A program made the position numbers and the translations under genes. The notes beneath the pieces were generated by a model. The model worked only from the letters and a program-made list of their open reading frames with translations, ran no database searches and was not told the origin of the DNA. Below are positions 32,915 to 44,689 of a stretch of 64,000 nucleotides of DNA, in pieces. Positions within the stretch are counted from its first letter, which is position 1. Each line of letters begins with the position of its first letter. Source of the stretch: Vandiemenella viatica (lineage: Eukaryota; Arthropoda; Insecta; Orthoptera; Morabidae); contig CM061918.1 in the NCBI GenBank assembly GCA_031002005.1, forward strand, positions 62,282,531-62,346,530, written 5' to 3'.

Positions 32915-34439
32915 AGGGGTAGTCAACCTTTCTATATCTACCGTCCACTTTTGTACCTCTGTTAGTAGTAAAATTTTCTAACTGGTCTCCGGTTCCACAG
33001 CAATGGTGATTTATGAAGTAGGCAAGTGACATTACAAAATTTATGAAGCAGAGTTACAGCAAGTTGAAGAAAGTAATAATAATTACTTGCCAAATTATTC
33101 ATGTCGGACGTTCGCTAGGTTTGACACCATAAATCTTTATAAATCAACTTACTGTAATTAAATCCATCTTTTTATTTATACACTGGTGTAAACCCGTGAC
33201 AGGATTTGCGTATCGCCACGGATCTAGAATAGTTCCAGTTTTTAAGGTCAAAGATTATGTCAGATTGACCTTATCTGACCAAATACGAAATTGGTCAGTA
33301 ATTCACCCTTAGGGTGAATAAAATCTCTTCAGCTTGAAGAACTCAGAAGAATTAATAGGCGTATTAGGCGGACAGAGATGATAGCGCTATCGTATAATTG
33401 TTTCAAAGGTCGTAGTTGGTAGACTCGAACTTGCTGAAAAACAGTCTTGACTTATATTTAACCCTAAAAATTCACTCTCCAAAATTTGGAGAATTTCTGT
33501 TTAAAGGGAGTGCACAATTGCTTCGAAAGCTTCACGTTGTTTCTTTTTATTGAGCCTGTAATCTTTGGTCGCAGTGGCTGTAACGGCCAGAGATCTTAAT
33601 ACAGATTCCAGATTATTAAACAGCTGAACAACTCCGAAGAAATTAATTGCCAGAATACTCGATTCGGTAACATATTGGGTCTGATGTCCACTTAAAATAA
33701 CCTAATAAGTCACGTACAGTGAACGTTAATAAAGACTATTAACGAAAGTGATCAGTAAAATACGTAAGCAGCAATAAAGTTTAATGTATAATCTTCGGTC
33801 AAGCGGCATTAGAGAAAGTTTTAATTAAATTGAAATTTAGCCTGGCCGGAATGATAATTGACGTTAGTGATTACAGCATAGACCATGAGTAATTTAAGTT
33901 TTTCAAAGTTTCTTTTATGTTGCTTTCGACTTGTCACTGAAAAGCAGTTCAACGTTTTTTCAGCACTAAAGTTTGTCAATATTTTTTTAACTATGAAATG
34001 ATACGAAAAGCAAACTTAATGAACGTATTAAGGCAATTAATTCTGTATCAGTTGCTTAGCTATTAAATTTTAGATATAATTTCGAATTTGTTCTATTGGT
34101 ATCTCTGGTCGCTGTTAACTCGCGAGCAACGGCTGGCGCGCAACGTCACCATTCAACGGCCAATAGCTATCGAGGTGATTGAGTGAGCTTAGGAAATTAT
34201 ATAATAGATGAAATTACATTTAATTAATTAAATCATTATTGAGATCTCTGAAGCTGATGTTGCGAAACTAAATACTGGACAACTAGATCAATTTTTATAA
34301 GGAAATGTTTTAAAATAATGCTGTGAAAATTTAAAAAAAATATTTAAATTAAAAAAAAGGGAAGTGCTTCGGTATTGGGTAATATTGCTACCGCTCACTA
34401 AGGAAGCTGGATCGCCCAGTTGTGGTTGACTACCACTGT
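32915..34439. mobile_element. hAT-like non-autonomous element, 1.5 kb
   Basis: The left end AGGGGTAGTCAACCTTTC and the right end GTGGTTGACTACCACTG are inverted. GTTAGAAT (32907-32914) and GTTAGAAC (34440-34447) flank it, an 8-bp target duplication with one change. The interior is AT-rich with no long frame. Confidence 0.65.
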
Positions 34440-34699
34440 GTTAGAACATCGAGCCGCATGTTGGACGTGTGTTGCTGCGGGGAAGCTACGGAATGTTTCT
34501 TATACCACGGCCAGGGGCGATCGCTTAAAGAGAAACTCGGAAATCTACCGCACTTTACGGCGGGGCAATTCGAGTTCATCTTAACCGAGCAGGGGAAAGT
34601 AAGTTTCATCATCACTCGCTCAGCTTAGTGTGGAAAATAACCCATAACAATAATTCGGCGTACTCTTTTCAAGACCCTCTTGACAGTATTTCTTACCGG

Positions 34700-34905
34700 C
34701 TCCACAACTACCGGGTGGGGACCTACAGTTAAAGGTGGAACCCAAACCACAGAGGAGTACTGGCGTATTTCATATACATAAATCAAGTTTTGCCTGAGGC
34801 GAAGGGACTTTGAAAACCCTGAGTCGAGTCCGGGATTCGATTTGAGGACCGTTCAGTCTCCAGTCAGACGCCTTAATCTAACCGCCACCAGACTGATCTG
34901 GAAAA
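34700..34905 (-). mobile_element. SINE family B, copy 3 (diverged)
   Basis: The head complement reads CAGTCAGACGCCTTAATCTA with ACCGCCACCAGAC at the right and a damaged B-box complement (CGGGATTCGATTTG). The body is only weakly alike. Confidence 0.6.
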
Positions 34906-35422
34906 TACCCTAAGGATCTAAATAGACGATGAAGCTCTGCAGTAGAAAATAATATTCCAGCATATTTTCTTTTTACCAGCAATTCCCCCGGCCACATGAA
35001 GTCAAACATCATCTTAATTTTCAGTAAAAATTTCCCATTAGCTTCTTATTTCCTGTATTATTGGCAGATGTTAAAATATCTCTGGCTCCGGTGGAAATGT
35101 ACCGTAGATTATAGTGGATTCGTTTAATGGCGCGTATTAGAGAGGCACCTGAGGAGTTCCTCCTTTCGAAAGTAATTGTAGGATGCGTCTGTTAAATCGT
35201 TTCTTGGATAACTCTGTTGAGAGCAGCGGTTACGCTATCGTTAAAACATTGATTAATCACTAGAACCTGTTATGTCCAAAGTGTGTCCACCAGGCAGTCC
35301 AGGTCACAAAATCAATTTCGTACTTATCGTTCGGACAGAAACTAGCTGCTGTTATTACCATTGCTCGCAGACATTTCGATCTCCTGTCGGCTGGAAATAC
35401 TCTGTTCCTGACTTCAACCCAG
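34906..35422. other. Unassigned stretch
   Basis: No recognised feature. Confidence 0.4.
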
Positions 35423-35670
35423 CCGACCTAGCGTGGTGGTGGAGCGGTTAACGGTCTGACCTCGCATTCCGGAGGACGCCGGTTCGAATCCCCGTCCAGG
35501 CATCCAGATTTGGGTTTTGCATGGTTTCCCCAAATCACTCCAGGCGAATGCCTGGATGCTTCCTTCAGAAGACCATAGCCGAATTCCTTCCCGTTCCTTG
35601 TCCCCAGTCCCATTCCGCCTCTAATGACCTCGGCGTTGGCGAGGCGTAAATCCATGAGTAAAAAAAAGAA
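35423..35670 (+). mobile_element. SINE family A, copy 9
   Basis: Complete copy with GCGTGGTGGTGGAGCGG head, B box GGTTCGAATCC and tail GGCGTTGGCGAGGCGTAAA plus A run. AACCCAG occurs just before the head and just after the A-rich tail, a possible 7-bp target duplication. Confidence 0.9.
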
Positions 35671-35814
35671 GAACCCAGCAGCTTGGAATGGAGTCAAATG
35701 TCACGTTGCCTTTATTTTTCGTTTGTTTGCGATATTTGATTACACCTACGAAAATGGGAAGCAACTGGAAGAAAATCGCCAATCCCCCCTTATGGCTTCC
35801 CCCTGTGCGAACCC

Positions 35815-36020
35815 TCCTGGCATTTGCCTGGAGTGATTTTAAGAAATCATGGAAAACCTAAATCTGACGGTAATTGCAATCTGTATTATTCCGGATGTAA
35901 GGCTAGAACGTTTCCACATACCAACCCCGTATGGAAAACAGAAATATGAATCGGGGATTCGAACCCGTGTCCTCCAGAACGCGAGACCAGAGCGTTACCA
36001 GTCACCCAGCACTTTCGGTA
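35815..36020 (-). mobile_element. SINE family A, copy 10 (degenerate)
   Basis: CTGGCATTTGCCTGGAGTGA, then an extra segment of about 55 bp, then GGGGATTCGAACC and CCAGAACGCGAGACCAGAGC. The family order is kept but the copy is interrupted. Confidence 0.65.
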
Positions 36021-36250
36021 TTTCTGATGGATCCATAATATCAATTAAAATGGAAATGAGCAGAGATATTTACTGTAGATTATGGAAGGGAGAATCAAAT
36101 GCTACATTGTCGTTTGTTAACTCCAGCAAAGGAATCGCATCGAATAAACGAACCATGAATAGTTAGCATTGAGTTGACCATGTTGTTTGAATCCTGTTGT
36201 GATTTCACACATTAATCTTTATGCTTGCGTACAGATCATTAGCCATTTTA

Positions 36251-36460
36251 CCGACCATGGTGGATAAGCGAGGACACCGGTACGAATCCCTGTCCGGCAT
36301 TCCAGATTTGGGTTTTCAAAGGTTTCACGAAATAACTCCAGGCGTATGACGGTATGGTTTCTTCAAAAGTTCATTTCCGAATTCCTTCCTGTTCCTTCCC
36401 CCAGTCTTTTCCAGGCTCTAATGACCTCGACGTCGACGAGGCTTAAAATCACAAAAACAA
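36251..36460 (+). mobile_element. SINE family A, copy 11
   Basis: Shortened head (CCGACCATGGTGGATAAGCG), altered B box GGTACGAATCC, body and tail ACGTCGACGAGGCTTAAAA. Confidence 0.8.
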
Positions 36461-37126
36461 TCCATTGTAAAGCTGCCAATGAAAGTAATGTTTGGCAATT
36501 CATATTTCATTTGAACATTGTTCAGCTAGCGCATGTAGTTGGACAAGTGAAAAGGTCTCGCAATGGAATATTTACTTTGTGGTGCATTAGCCTTGGGTGG
36601 GTGAGCTACTGTCTAGACAATCTTTGATTAGTGTCAACTGAGCGACACATTATACCCCATTTTTCAGAGTGGACGAGTATGCGGTGCGACCACTCATTCC
36701 AGTCTTCACTTTGCTGACCGCAGTGGCGATAGAGAAAGGTGTAATTTGTAGGCGAAGAAATTGCTCGTGCACATGCAGTGCAACCTGAATAATGTCGTGG
36801 GACGATACAACTTGATTGCAGTTCGTTACTCCCCTGCCTTTCTCTCGTATATACACCTCACGTAATCCAGGTGATGTCTTCATCCCACCATTACATCCTA
36901 AGTTCTCAGTTATCTGCTTCATAAATTCTAATGTTTCTCGCCTTGCGCTTGTTTTGTTTTTTCCCGACTGTTTCATACACATACAAATTGATCAATCCCT
37001 CATGTTTTAGAATATCATTCTTTCTGTGAGACATTTTAAACAAATTGATCTCCTCACTATTTTTGTTTACCTGTTGTGACTAAAGGCCTCGTAGACGTTG
37101 AGTAGATTAGGAATGAAAGCAAATAA
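36461..37126 (-). other. Unassigned stretch with a 110-codon open frame
   Basis: A minus-strand frame at 36982-36650 has ordinary amino-acid composition (contains GLREVYIREKGRGVTNC), but I recognise no domain. Nothing else is visible. Confidence 0.25.
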
Positions 37127-37751
37127 GGCCCTTCTCACACGACGCTACTCAACGGAAACGGTAATTACTAACTAGTTACTGACCAATGTTCGCACACGAC
37201 GCTACTGAAATTTCTGGAACTTCAGTCACTCGTGTGATATGAGCGAGACGAAGATGTCTTCAAATTCAGAAGAGGATTTTGTGTTATATTATATTATTCA
37301 AAGAAGGAAAAGGAGATTAAAGAAACAGATGTATTGAAAAAAATATCAATTGCAATGCAGAGCATTTGTTGCTGCAAACGAACTACAGCAGAATTATGAC
37401 AAATTCACTTCCTTTCCAATTTCGTTCCATACTTTCTCTGTGATTTATTTTCGTGAATATTCACCTAAAGTATAGTTATACAAACACGGATGTTTTACGA
37501 TCTCAGCAACAAGTTTTACATATATTATCTGATCCACCATGTTTGCTGAGAAACTAGTTGAAAACTAGCAGTGCTGCAACCGGCATGCCGCGTCGCTTCG
37601 AACTAGTCACGGACGCGTTACGGATTGATTTCCAACCGATCGCCCCGTGTGAGAGCCTCCATACAAATACTAGTGCTGTGACTGGAAAGAAACTGACTGG
37701 TAATCCTAGTTCGTAACTGGTTTCTTTTCAGTAGCGACGTGTGAGGAGGGC
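37127..37751 (+). mobile_element. PIF/Harbinger-like deletion derivative
   Basis: The ends GGCCCTTCTCACACGACGCT and the complement of the right end (GCCCTCCTCACACGTCGCT) are inverted repeats. The flanks are TAA and ATA, a decayed 3-bp duplication at best. A 30-codon start of a transposase (37239-37328, MSETKMSSNSEEDFVLYYII) continues after a stop with FVAANELQQNYDKFTSF. This looks like the N terminus of a Harbinger-type protein; the nuclease domain is absent. Confidence 0.6.
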
Positions 37752-38132
37752 ATATCTGGAACGTGTTCGGTCATCGTATTTTGAGTAACCATCCTGGCAA
37801 TCAGCTGGACTGATTTGAAAAAATCGAAATCAGGATGGTCTGACGTAGTGCAATGTTTTAGTCTTTACAAAGCACTTTCATTTTATTTTAGTGTTACTCA
37901 CTCCAAGCTATCATCCTGTTTATGTTTGCCCACAGTCGGTACGGAGTGTCATGGCAATGAGGAATAGGTTACTGTAATGTTCCACGGCACGAGTGGGATT
38001 CCTCAGTTGTTAGCTGTTGACTGGCCTTGCGTCCAGGGGCTGGTGTGACGTCACGCCGAGGCACTTTCTCCCAATCAGACAAGGTCGTCAACACCCTCGT
38101 CTCATAGCTCATACTTCACATTCTGTAACTAA
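37752..38132. other. Unassigned stretch
   Basis: No recognised feature. Confidence 0.4.
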
Positions 38133-38695
38133 CTAGCTGCTACCCGCGACTTCGTACGTAACGACATAGAATTTTGTTGCTAGCATTTGATATAGAAAGC
38201 AATAATTTATGTAAAAGGTGACGGGGTAGCCACCACCATATCATTCTTTCTGGAGACATAACTCAATACCATTTTTTACACAACGTCTTTGATTTTACTG
38301 TCCTTTTCCAACATATATAGTCTTTGGGGGGGAGGGTTGGAAACCTACGAGTTAGCTACGTATAACTGCCCATGGGAGAAACTCGTCTCTCTTAAGTGTA
38401 CCCCTGCTACTTTCACTGTTAGTCCTTGGGATTTATTGATAGACAGATGATACACAAACTGACTGTCAGATAAACAAAGCCTGAGTAACCGATATGACAC
38501 TACAGAGACTTACACACGTAACCGTATGTCTGCCAACGTTCGGTATCCCGAAAAAAGAATCATATGTCTTTCCTAATGATACATAGTATTTCCTTGTAAT
38601 ATATCATCAAGATCGGTTTGGCCGTTCAGTCGTGAAAACATATCAAACAGCCAGAGACATAGAGTTATTTTCGAATTTATAATATTAGTGTAGGG
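38133..38695 (-). mobile_element. Helitron remnant with helicase fragment
   Basis: Read on the minus strand, it starts near 38695 with CCTACACTAATATTATAAAT, a known type of insect Helitron 5' end. It carries a helicase fragment around 38380-38450 (SINKSQGLTVKVAGVHLRET, then SFSHGQLYVA) and ends GTAGCAGCTAG followed by T at 38133. At about 563 bp it is a strongly deleted copy. Confidence 0.75.
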
Positions 38696-38961
38696 TCATA
38701 CACGGTCTCCGAGCCATCGGTGGACACTGCATGGTGCTACCTCTCCACAACAGTATGTCGGTAAAGTTCGATTTTTCGTTGCTTTCGTTAGTACGATTAG
38801 TTTTGTTATTAAGAGCGACTGTGTTTGTAGACAGCTGCAAAGTTTGTCTATTAAGGCAATCTCTTCTTAATTTTATTGATAATAGATGGAGGACGTTAAG
38901 CATGAAACTCGGCCTACTCTTCCAAATGAGGTTTAATTCCGCATTCAGCGGTGCAATCATC

Positions 38962-39235
38962 CAGTAGCGGATCCAGGGGAGGGGAGAGGCTAGGAGGCTC
39001 AATAGTATTTAGGTCTACCCCCGACATCGGTAATTTTTGAGATTTGGAGACATTTTTTTAGCTCTGCCAATTTTTTAAGGGCGGCATGACCATAAAGCCT
39101 ACCCTTACCCGAAACAAGCCCCCGTTCCCAAACGAAATCCGCTTAAGGCTTCCCCCGAAACGAAATCCGCTCAAGCCTCCCCCAAACCAAAATCCGCTCA
39201 AGCTCCCCCAAACCGAAATCCTAGATCCGCCTCTG
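38962..39235. mobile_element. hAT-like MITE with internal tandem repeats
   Basis: The ends CAGTAGCGGATCCAGG and the complement CAGAGGCGGATCTAGG are inverted. The flanking octamers CAATCATC and CAGTTATC agree at 6 of 8 positions. The right half holds about four units of a roughly 29-bp repeat with GAAATCCGCTCAAGC and CCCCC. Confidence 0.75.
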
Positions 39236-41302
39236 CAGTTATCAACAGTACGGCAGAAATTTCTGGGTTCAATCTAGGTGCTGTGCTACTGAATCTGGTG
39301 ATTAGGAATAGTGCACCCCCACACCTCCACCTAGCCGGTCAAATCTCGAGCTATGATAACTTCACCAATGACAGATGAATAGATATATACAAGTGATGTC
39401 GGATATAAAGACTTTAGAAATTTACACTTAAAAACAGTTTATTTTCAACGCTGAAGATATTCTGAGTGCAAATGTTAGTATAGTCGCGAGAGGAAGTGGG
39501 TAGAAATGAATCCGTGACCTTTCATGGAATCATGCCGACATTCGTCTAGAGTGATTTTGAAAAGGAGTGAATAAATGAAATCTGGATTGTCAGGCATCGA
39601 ATAGTCTACACAGTCTCCAGAATGTCAGATTAGAATGTTATCAGCTATCCCATCGGACTCCATGTAAACTTATTAGAAACGTATATTTTATTCAAATGCT
39701 TGTACTATTTGATTCACATGGTACTAATGTTTTGAACTATAAGATGGCTTGGTCTTGAGACTGGTATCGTACAAATTAGGTGATAGGTCGAAATTAGCCT
39801 CTTCATCTGCAAGCGATTCTGTTTATTAGCTGGTGGGCTACTTTAAGGCAGATACTCACTGGTATTTTAACAAGACAGCTTCATATTATATTATCTTTCA
39901 TCTGGTATAATTAATTTTTCATTGAGATGAGGTAAATTCACGCAAGTATTCCTGTTGGATGAGACAGTTACTCGACACCTTAGCTCGTAGGGATCGTCTG
40001 TAGTCCTCGTGGTTCCATTTTGGCCTCTCTTAATCTGAAGGGAGAACGATTGAGTTGGGTCTCACTTCAGGCATTTAGACTGCGATGCCACATACGACGA
40101 AACAGTGATTTCACTTACAACAGCAATTATGGGGAACTATAAATAAAATCACGAAAGAACGCAGCTTAAATTCTAAAAGGCGTTACTTAGAACGGTACCC
40201 ATTTGTGGGAATGATACTTGGACACTTTCAAGAAAATAATTCACAATCAATCTGAATTTTTTAGGGTGAATAAAAACTTGAACTAGATTCGTAATCAGCA
40301 TATATTGAATAACATTTTGAAAAACACCTTGTGGATATTTATGGCAGATACATTGAGGAAACTGGAGAAGTCAGCAGGAAACGAGATCTTAGTCCAAACG
40401 AGCATAACAGCCGCAGCGCATATCTCGCTATGTATTTGGTGACACATGACAGGTAAATAAAACAAAAAATCTGCGGTAGCATATATCTATTTATTAGAAA
40501 TAACTGGCAGCACGAATTTTTTTATTTATTTAAATTGTGGACATGCGCCGACTCACGGAGTCCCGCCAAAGAGAGTAGATCTCTTGATGTCCCGACTTGT
40601 GACGATTTTTAAGTCCTCGCTGCAAGTTGTGGTATCGGTATCCAATTATTAGGCGTAAGAGGTCATCATGAGAGCATATTCAAGACAGTCAGCAGATGCG
40701 CCTCAAGGTCACCTGTTAGAAAGTTGGCTGGACAAAGGATGTCCCCCATGCTCGACGGCTCGTGGGTCTCGGGAAACTTTGCCAGATTCGTGTCCCTTGA
40801 CGTCATTTCCGCATAACATGTGTCTCTGTGTAACAGGTGACACCTCAGCGATCTGACAAATCAGTATGAAAGCTTCTATTAATGTAATGGTAATACATTA
40901 AATAACTATCTTCTTGTCGATCACATGTTGGAATTTAAATAAACCGCTGTTTTCGTTTGGACGCACCTTTTGATGTGCAGTCCCTCCCAAGCACGGAATA
41001 TAGGTACTTGCGTACTCGTCATACACAAAGCAAAGTTCTCCAGCGGTGACGATAAGTTTAGGATTCCATAAAAAAATCCAGGCCATGCCAACCAGATGTG
41101 ACGTCACGAGGGGAGGGGAAAAAGGGGAATCGAGGCCGCCATTTTGTTTCACGTGACAGGAAGTGGGTTCTTTCCCGAAAACAGGTCTCTCATCTACTCA
41201 TGTGGGGTTAGGAATCTGGATCTTCACGACGGGTGACATAATACAGAGCACACAGGCGATCAGTGAGATATAATTCGTTTGTGTTTTACTGCAAGAACTC
41301 GT
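39236..41302. other. Mostly unassigned stretch
   Basis: Contains a degenerate SINE A (next entry). An 84-codon minus-strand frame at 41152-40898 shows no known motif. No other feature recognised. Confidence 0.35.
39505..39665 (-). mobile_element. SINE family A, copy 12 (heavily decayed)
   Basis: Only the order of blocks survives: TTCATGGAATCATGCCGACA, GTCTAGAGTGATTTTG, AATCTGGATTGTCAGGCATC, CTCCAGAATGTCAGATTAGA. Confidence 0.5.
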
Positions 41303-41835
41303 AACATTACTATTACTATTACTCCGCGATTCACTAAAAGTGTGTGGCGGAGGGTGCATTGCACCTATCCAGGAAGGTAATGGTTCGGAAGGGATATACG
41401 GGATATGGCAGGAGGCGCCCATGGGCTATTGTGAAGAACCATCTCAGCATTCGCATGGAGCGATCTGGGGAAACCATGGAAAACCCAGATCAGGATGGCC
41501 GGAGTACTTTATCGAAAGCTACTCCTGTCGGATTTTATGTTTAGTCGCCGGTAAATCCTTTCTATTCCACTCCCTAATCGCTCGTGGAAAAAATGAGTAC
41601 AGAAATGAATCGGTTCTGGCCCTGATTTCTCTTATCTTATTTTCGCGGTCATTCCGGGATATGAATGTTGCTGGTAGCAATATTTGTTTACTGTCATTCC
41701 GAAATACGTCAGTCGAGAATTTTTCAATTAGCTTCTGTCCAGAGCAACGCCTTCGGTGCTCCAGGTCTTCCCAACCTAACTCCTTCAACATCGCACTTAC
41801 GCTTTCCATTTTCGCAAGACAGTCATTCATATTAC
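41303..41835 (-). pseudogene. LINE reverse-transcriptase 3' end, split by a SINE
   Basis: Minus-strand frame 41830-41519 encodes the C terminus (SAMLKELGWEDLEHRRRCSG, then SFFPRAIREWN). The 3' UTR continues after the SINE with a GGTGCAATGCACCCTCCGCC-type block (complement at 41343-41362) and ends in a TAGTAATAGTAATG-type tail (41303-41322). This 3' end pattern is common in insect CR1/jockey-like LINEs. Confidence 0.8.
41375..41505 (-). mobile_element. SINE family A, copy 13 (partial)
   Basis: GGTTCGGAAGGGATATACGG, then CATCTCAGCATTCGCATGGA and GAAAACCCAGATCAGGATGG. It lies inside the LINE 3' region. Confidence 0.6.
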
Positions 41836-42322
41836 AGCTTACTTGGTTTTGAGATGAAAGACCTCACCGCTTTAAGCACTGTGTTTTCAGGAAGACACAT
41901 AGCAGGGAGCCAAGTTTTACATCCACATCCGACTGACGAATCACTGTAATCAGCATTATAGGCACTCACTCCGTACGGATTTCGTGAGAGGTTTCGAATT
42001 TAATTCAGAACTTCGGATCACAATTTCTGATTAGGAATCGTACACCACCACTACCACCTCCTTTTTTATTGTTTAACTTATTTTTGACAGCTCCAACTAG
42101 TGATACAATCGAAAATATGAGAAGTAAATAAAACTATAAAACCATTAGAAAAACTATATACACACAAATTCATATACATTTAGTATTTTTAATGCTATAC
42201 AATTTTGTTTAAGGTTTCTTTCTACTAAGGTAATAGAGTACGAATTTGAACTAGTTCTGATGAACGAAACGCTTTGTAACCGTTAACTATATTTGTTTGA
42301 TCTTTTCATACATTTAACCCTA
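41836..42322. other. Unassigned stretch
   Basis: No recognised feature. Confidence 0.4.
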
Positions 42323-42569
42323 CACCGAGAATGGTGGTGTAACGGTTAGCGTTTTGGCCTCGCATTCGGGAGGACGCCGATTCGAATCCCCGTCCGGGCA
42401 TCCAGATATGGGTTTTCCACGGTTTCCCAAATTACTCCAGGCAAATGCCGGAATACTTCCTTTAAAAAGGCCATGTCCGAATTCCTTCCCATTCCTTACC
42501 CCCATCCTTTCTCGTCTCTAAAGACCTCGCTGTTAAGAGACGTCAAGCAGATATATATATATATATATT
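42323..42569 (+). mobile_element. SINE family A, copy 14 (variant tail)
   Basis: Head CACCGAGAATGGTGGTGTAA, B box region GATTCGAATCC, body, and the alternative tail GACCTCGCTGTTAAGAGACG then TCAAGCAGATAT and a TA run. It shares the tail with copy 6. Confidence 0.88.
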
Positions 42570-44689
42570 TGACCATAACCTCAGTCTGTTGGAGAAGTAT
42601 TAGAATACTTAAAAAAAAAAATCGCCATCGGGGTTGGAACCATGTTACGCTCTGCGGAGCATCTAGGTCACAACTACCGAAGAGGTGGGTAACGAGTGAG
42701 GATTGTTTTTTTTTTTTCTATTAAAAAGAAAATGCTTTTTGGAGTTTGTGATCTTTGACTAAAACCTCATGTTCCGTATTCCTACCTGCTGTTCCGTAAT
42801 AATTCTTGCCCGACGAAGCCAGCACGATAGCTATTAGGAATGTGGCCCGCTACGTTTAGTGTACTTATGTTTTTTAAAGAAGTAAATCTGCAGTACACGA
42901 ATATGCCATGAAAGCTTACACAGGGAAGGGTCACAGTAATGATCCACAGAGACGGAAAGTTATTCCCGACCAGCAGCAATTAAGAAAACTACTGTCGGTG
43001 TGATGGAGTTTAACGGCCTCTTAGTTTATGGCAAGCAAAATTGAGAAATATGTCACCGTTATATCATGGAACACGTAAGAGTGTCATAACTCGTGTCCCC
43101 GTAGTTTTGTGATGTCAAAGTGTTTGGTTTGCGGAAAGGGGACGTTACTATTGACGTAAGTGCAACAGTCCTTAGATGGGAGAAGCAAATGAGGGGAAGG
43201 TGCTTATTAAAACCGTGTACGAGATACAACTTAATGTCTCATAATGGCTGCGGCGGGATAGTCTAGCAGTGGGTAATTAGTCGCCTCCCGTAATGACACA
43301 CTGTAAGTGGCAACTCGCACTTTTTGCCATTACAACACAAATACTTTGGCGCTATTTTACAGCGACGTGATTAGTGGGTAACAAGTGATTGCATTCGCTA
43401 TAAACTTTAACAGCAGCCGAGCAAGTACATGAATTTTTCCCCTGCTGTCATCAGGCTTGCGACTGTTTTGGTGCAATCCTTCATCCCTCCATATCTTGTG
43501 CTAACCTCTTCATCTCTACATATCCCTTACAAGTTGCGACGGTGTAGACATCCACAAGGGCAAAGAACCTACCTTGCACTCCGCGTCTCCTCCCATCCCC
43601 CACCTCTCCCACGAAACATCTTCGCTCCCCAGGTTGGGAACCTACATGGTAGAGGACTGGCAAAGGGCTCAGAGCAGTTAGGGTGGATTGAGGTAATACC
43701 ACACTGTCGATGATAAATCGTTCATCGCATGGGGAAGTAAAACTTGGCAGTGTTCATGATACGTATCGGATGAGCAGGCAGCTGTGTGAACCGCATTTTC
43801 CATCTTCATTCCTTCGGAAACACAAATGACACATTACACTTAACAGTCGTGGCAGAAGAAAGTGTTGGGCATGTGGAGAAAATGAAATGGTAGCATCCTG
43901 AACTTGAATGAGTTTACGATGTCCAAATCGAGTTATCGTTTTCATTTCGTATTTCAATTTCCTATTTACTGGTCGCGTCATTCAAGTCGATGTTGGAGAG
44001 TTGTGAAAGAATTGTTGATAATGTGAGTTTCAGTTTCGAAATGTTGGTACCGCATTTGCGAAGGCGATTATATAAAATCCTTATTCCCGTTATCTGAAAC
44101 AGTACCTTGGGCTGAACTATTCAAACATGCACAATTCGTGAAGCACTTTCTTTTGAGAGTAACAACCAAGTAATTACATTTGCTTACGAGAAGGATCCTC
44201 TGATTGACTCCGACAAATGGCATCAAAAACTTTAATGAAGTATTGTGACTACATTTAAAAGTCAGTGTGTCTGGTTAGTGAGATTTCAGAGAGCTAAAGA
44301 AATACCCTCTTTTCTTATTAGATTTGTAACTGATCGAACCATTATTAGCAGATTACCAGCGTCTTTAACTACTTTTTTATGTTAGCATTGAGTTGCCCTT
44401 GTGAAATCTTCCAAAGGAAATTAATTCCAACTGCTTGGCGCCGCTTGAACACGATTTAAATTACGGTGATGCAAAATTATCTTATTTTTCAATAGGTTTT
44501 TGTCATAAAAAGGCAAAAAATGAAATCAGGTGGAAAGATATTCTAGTACTGGTTGTTCTGAGATAATAGAAGAAACTTTTCGTGGCTAGTAAGACTAATT
44601 TCATTTGTTCGTTCTCTCGTTATTTACTGCTCTGCGCATAAAAAGACGTTTCATGATTAATTTATTTATTTAGCTTATGGCCATTGCAC
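42570..44689. other. Unassigned stretch
   Basis: 43702-43760 carries the block shared with 29260-29300. No gene-like frame or other repeat was recognised. The region 43430-43710 is C/T-rich. Confidence 0.35.
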
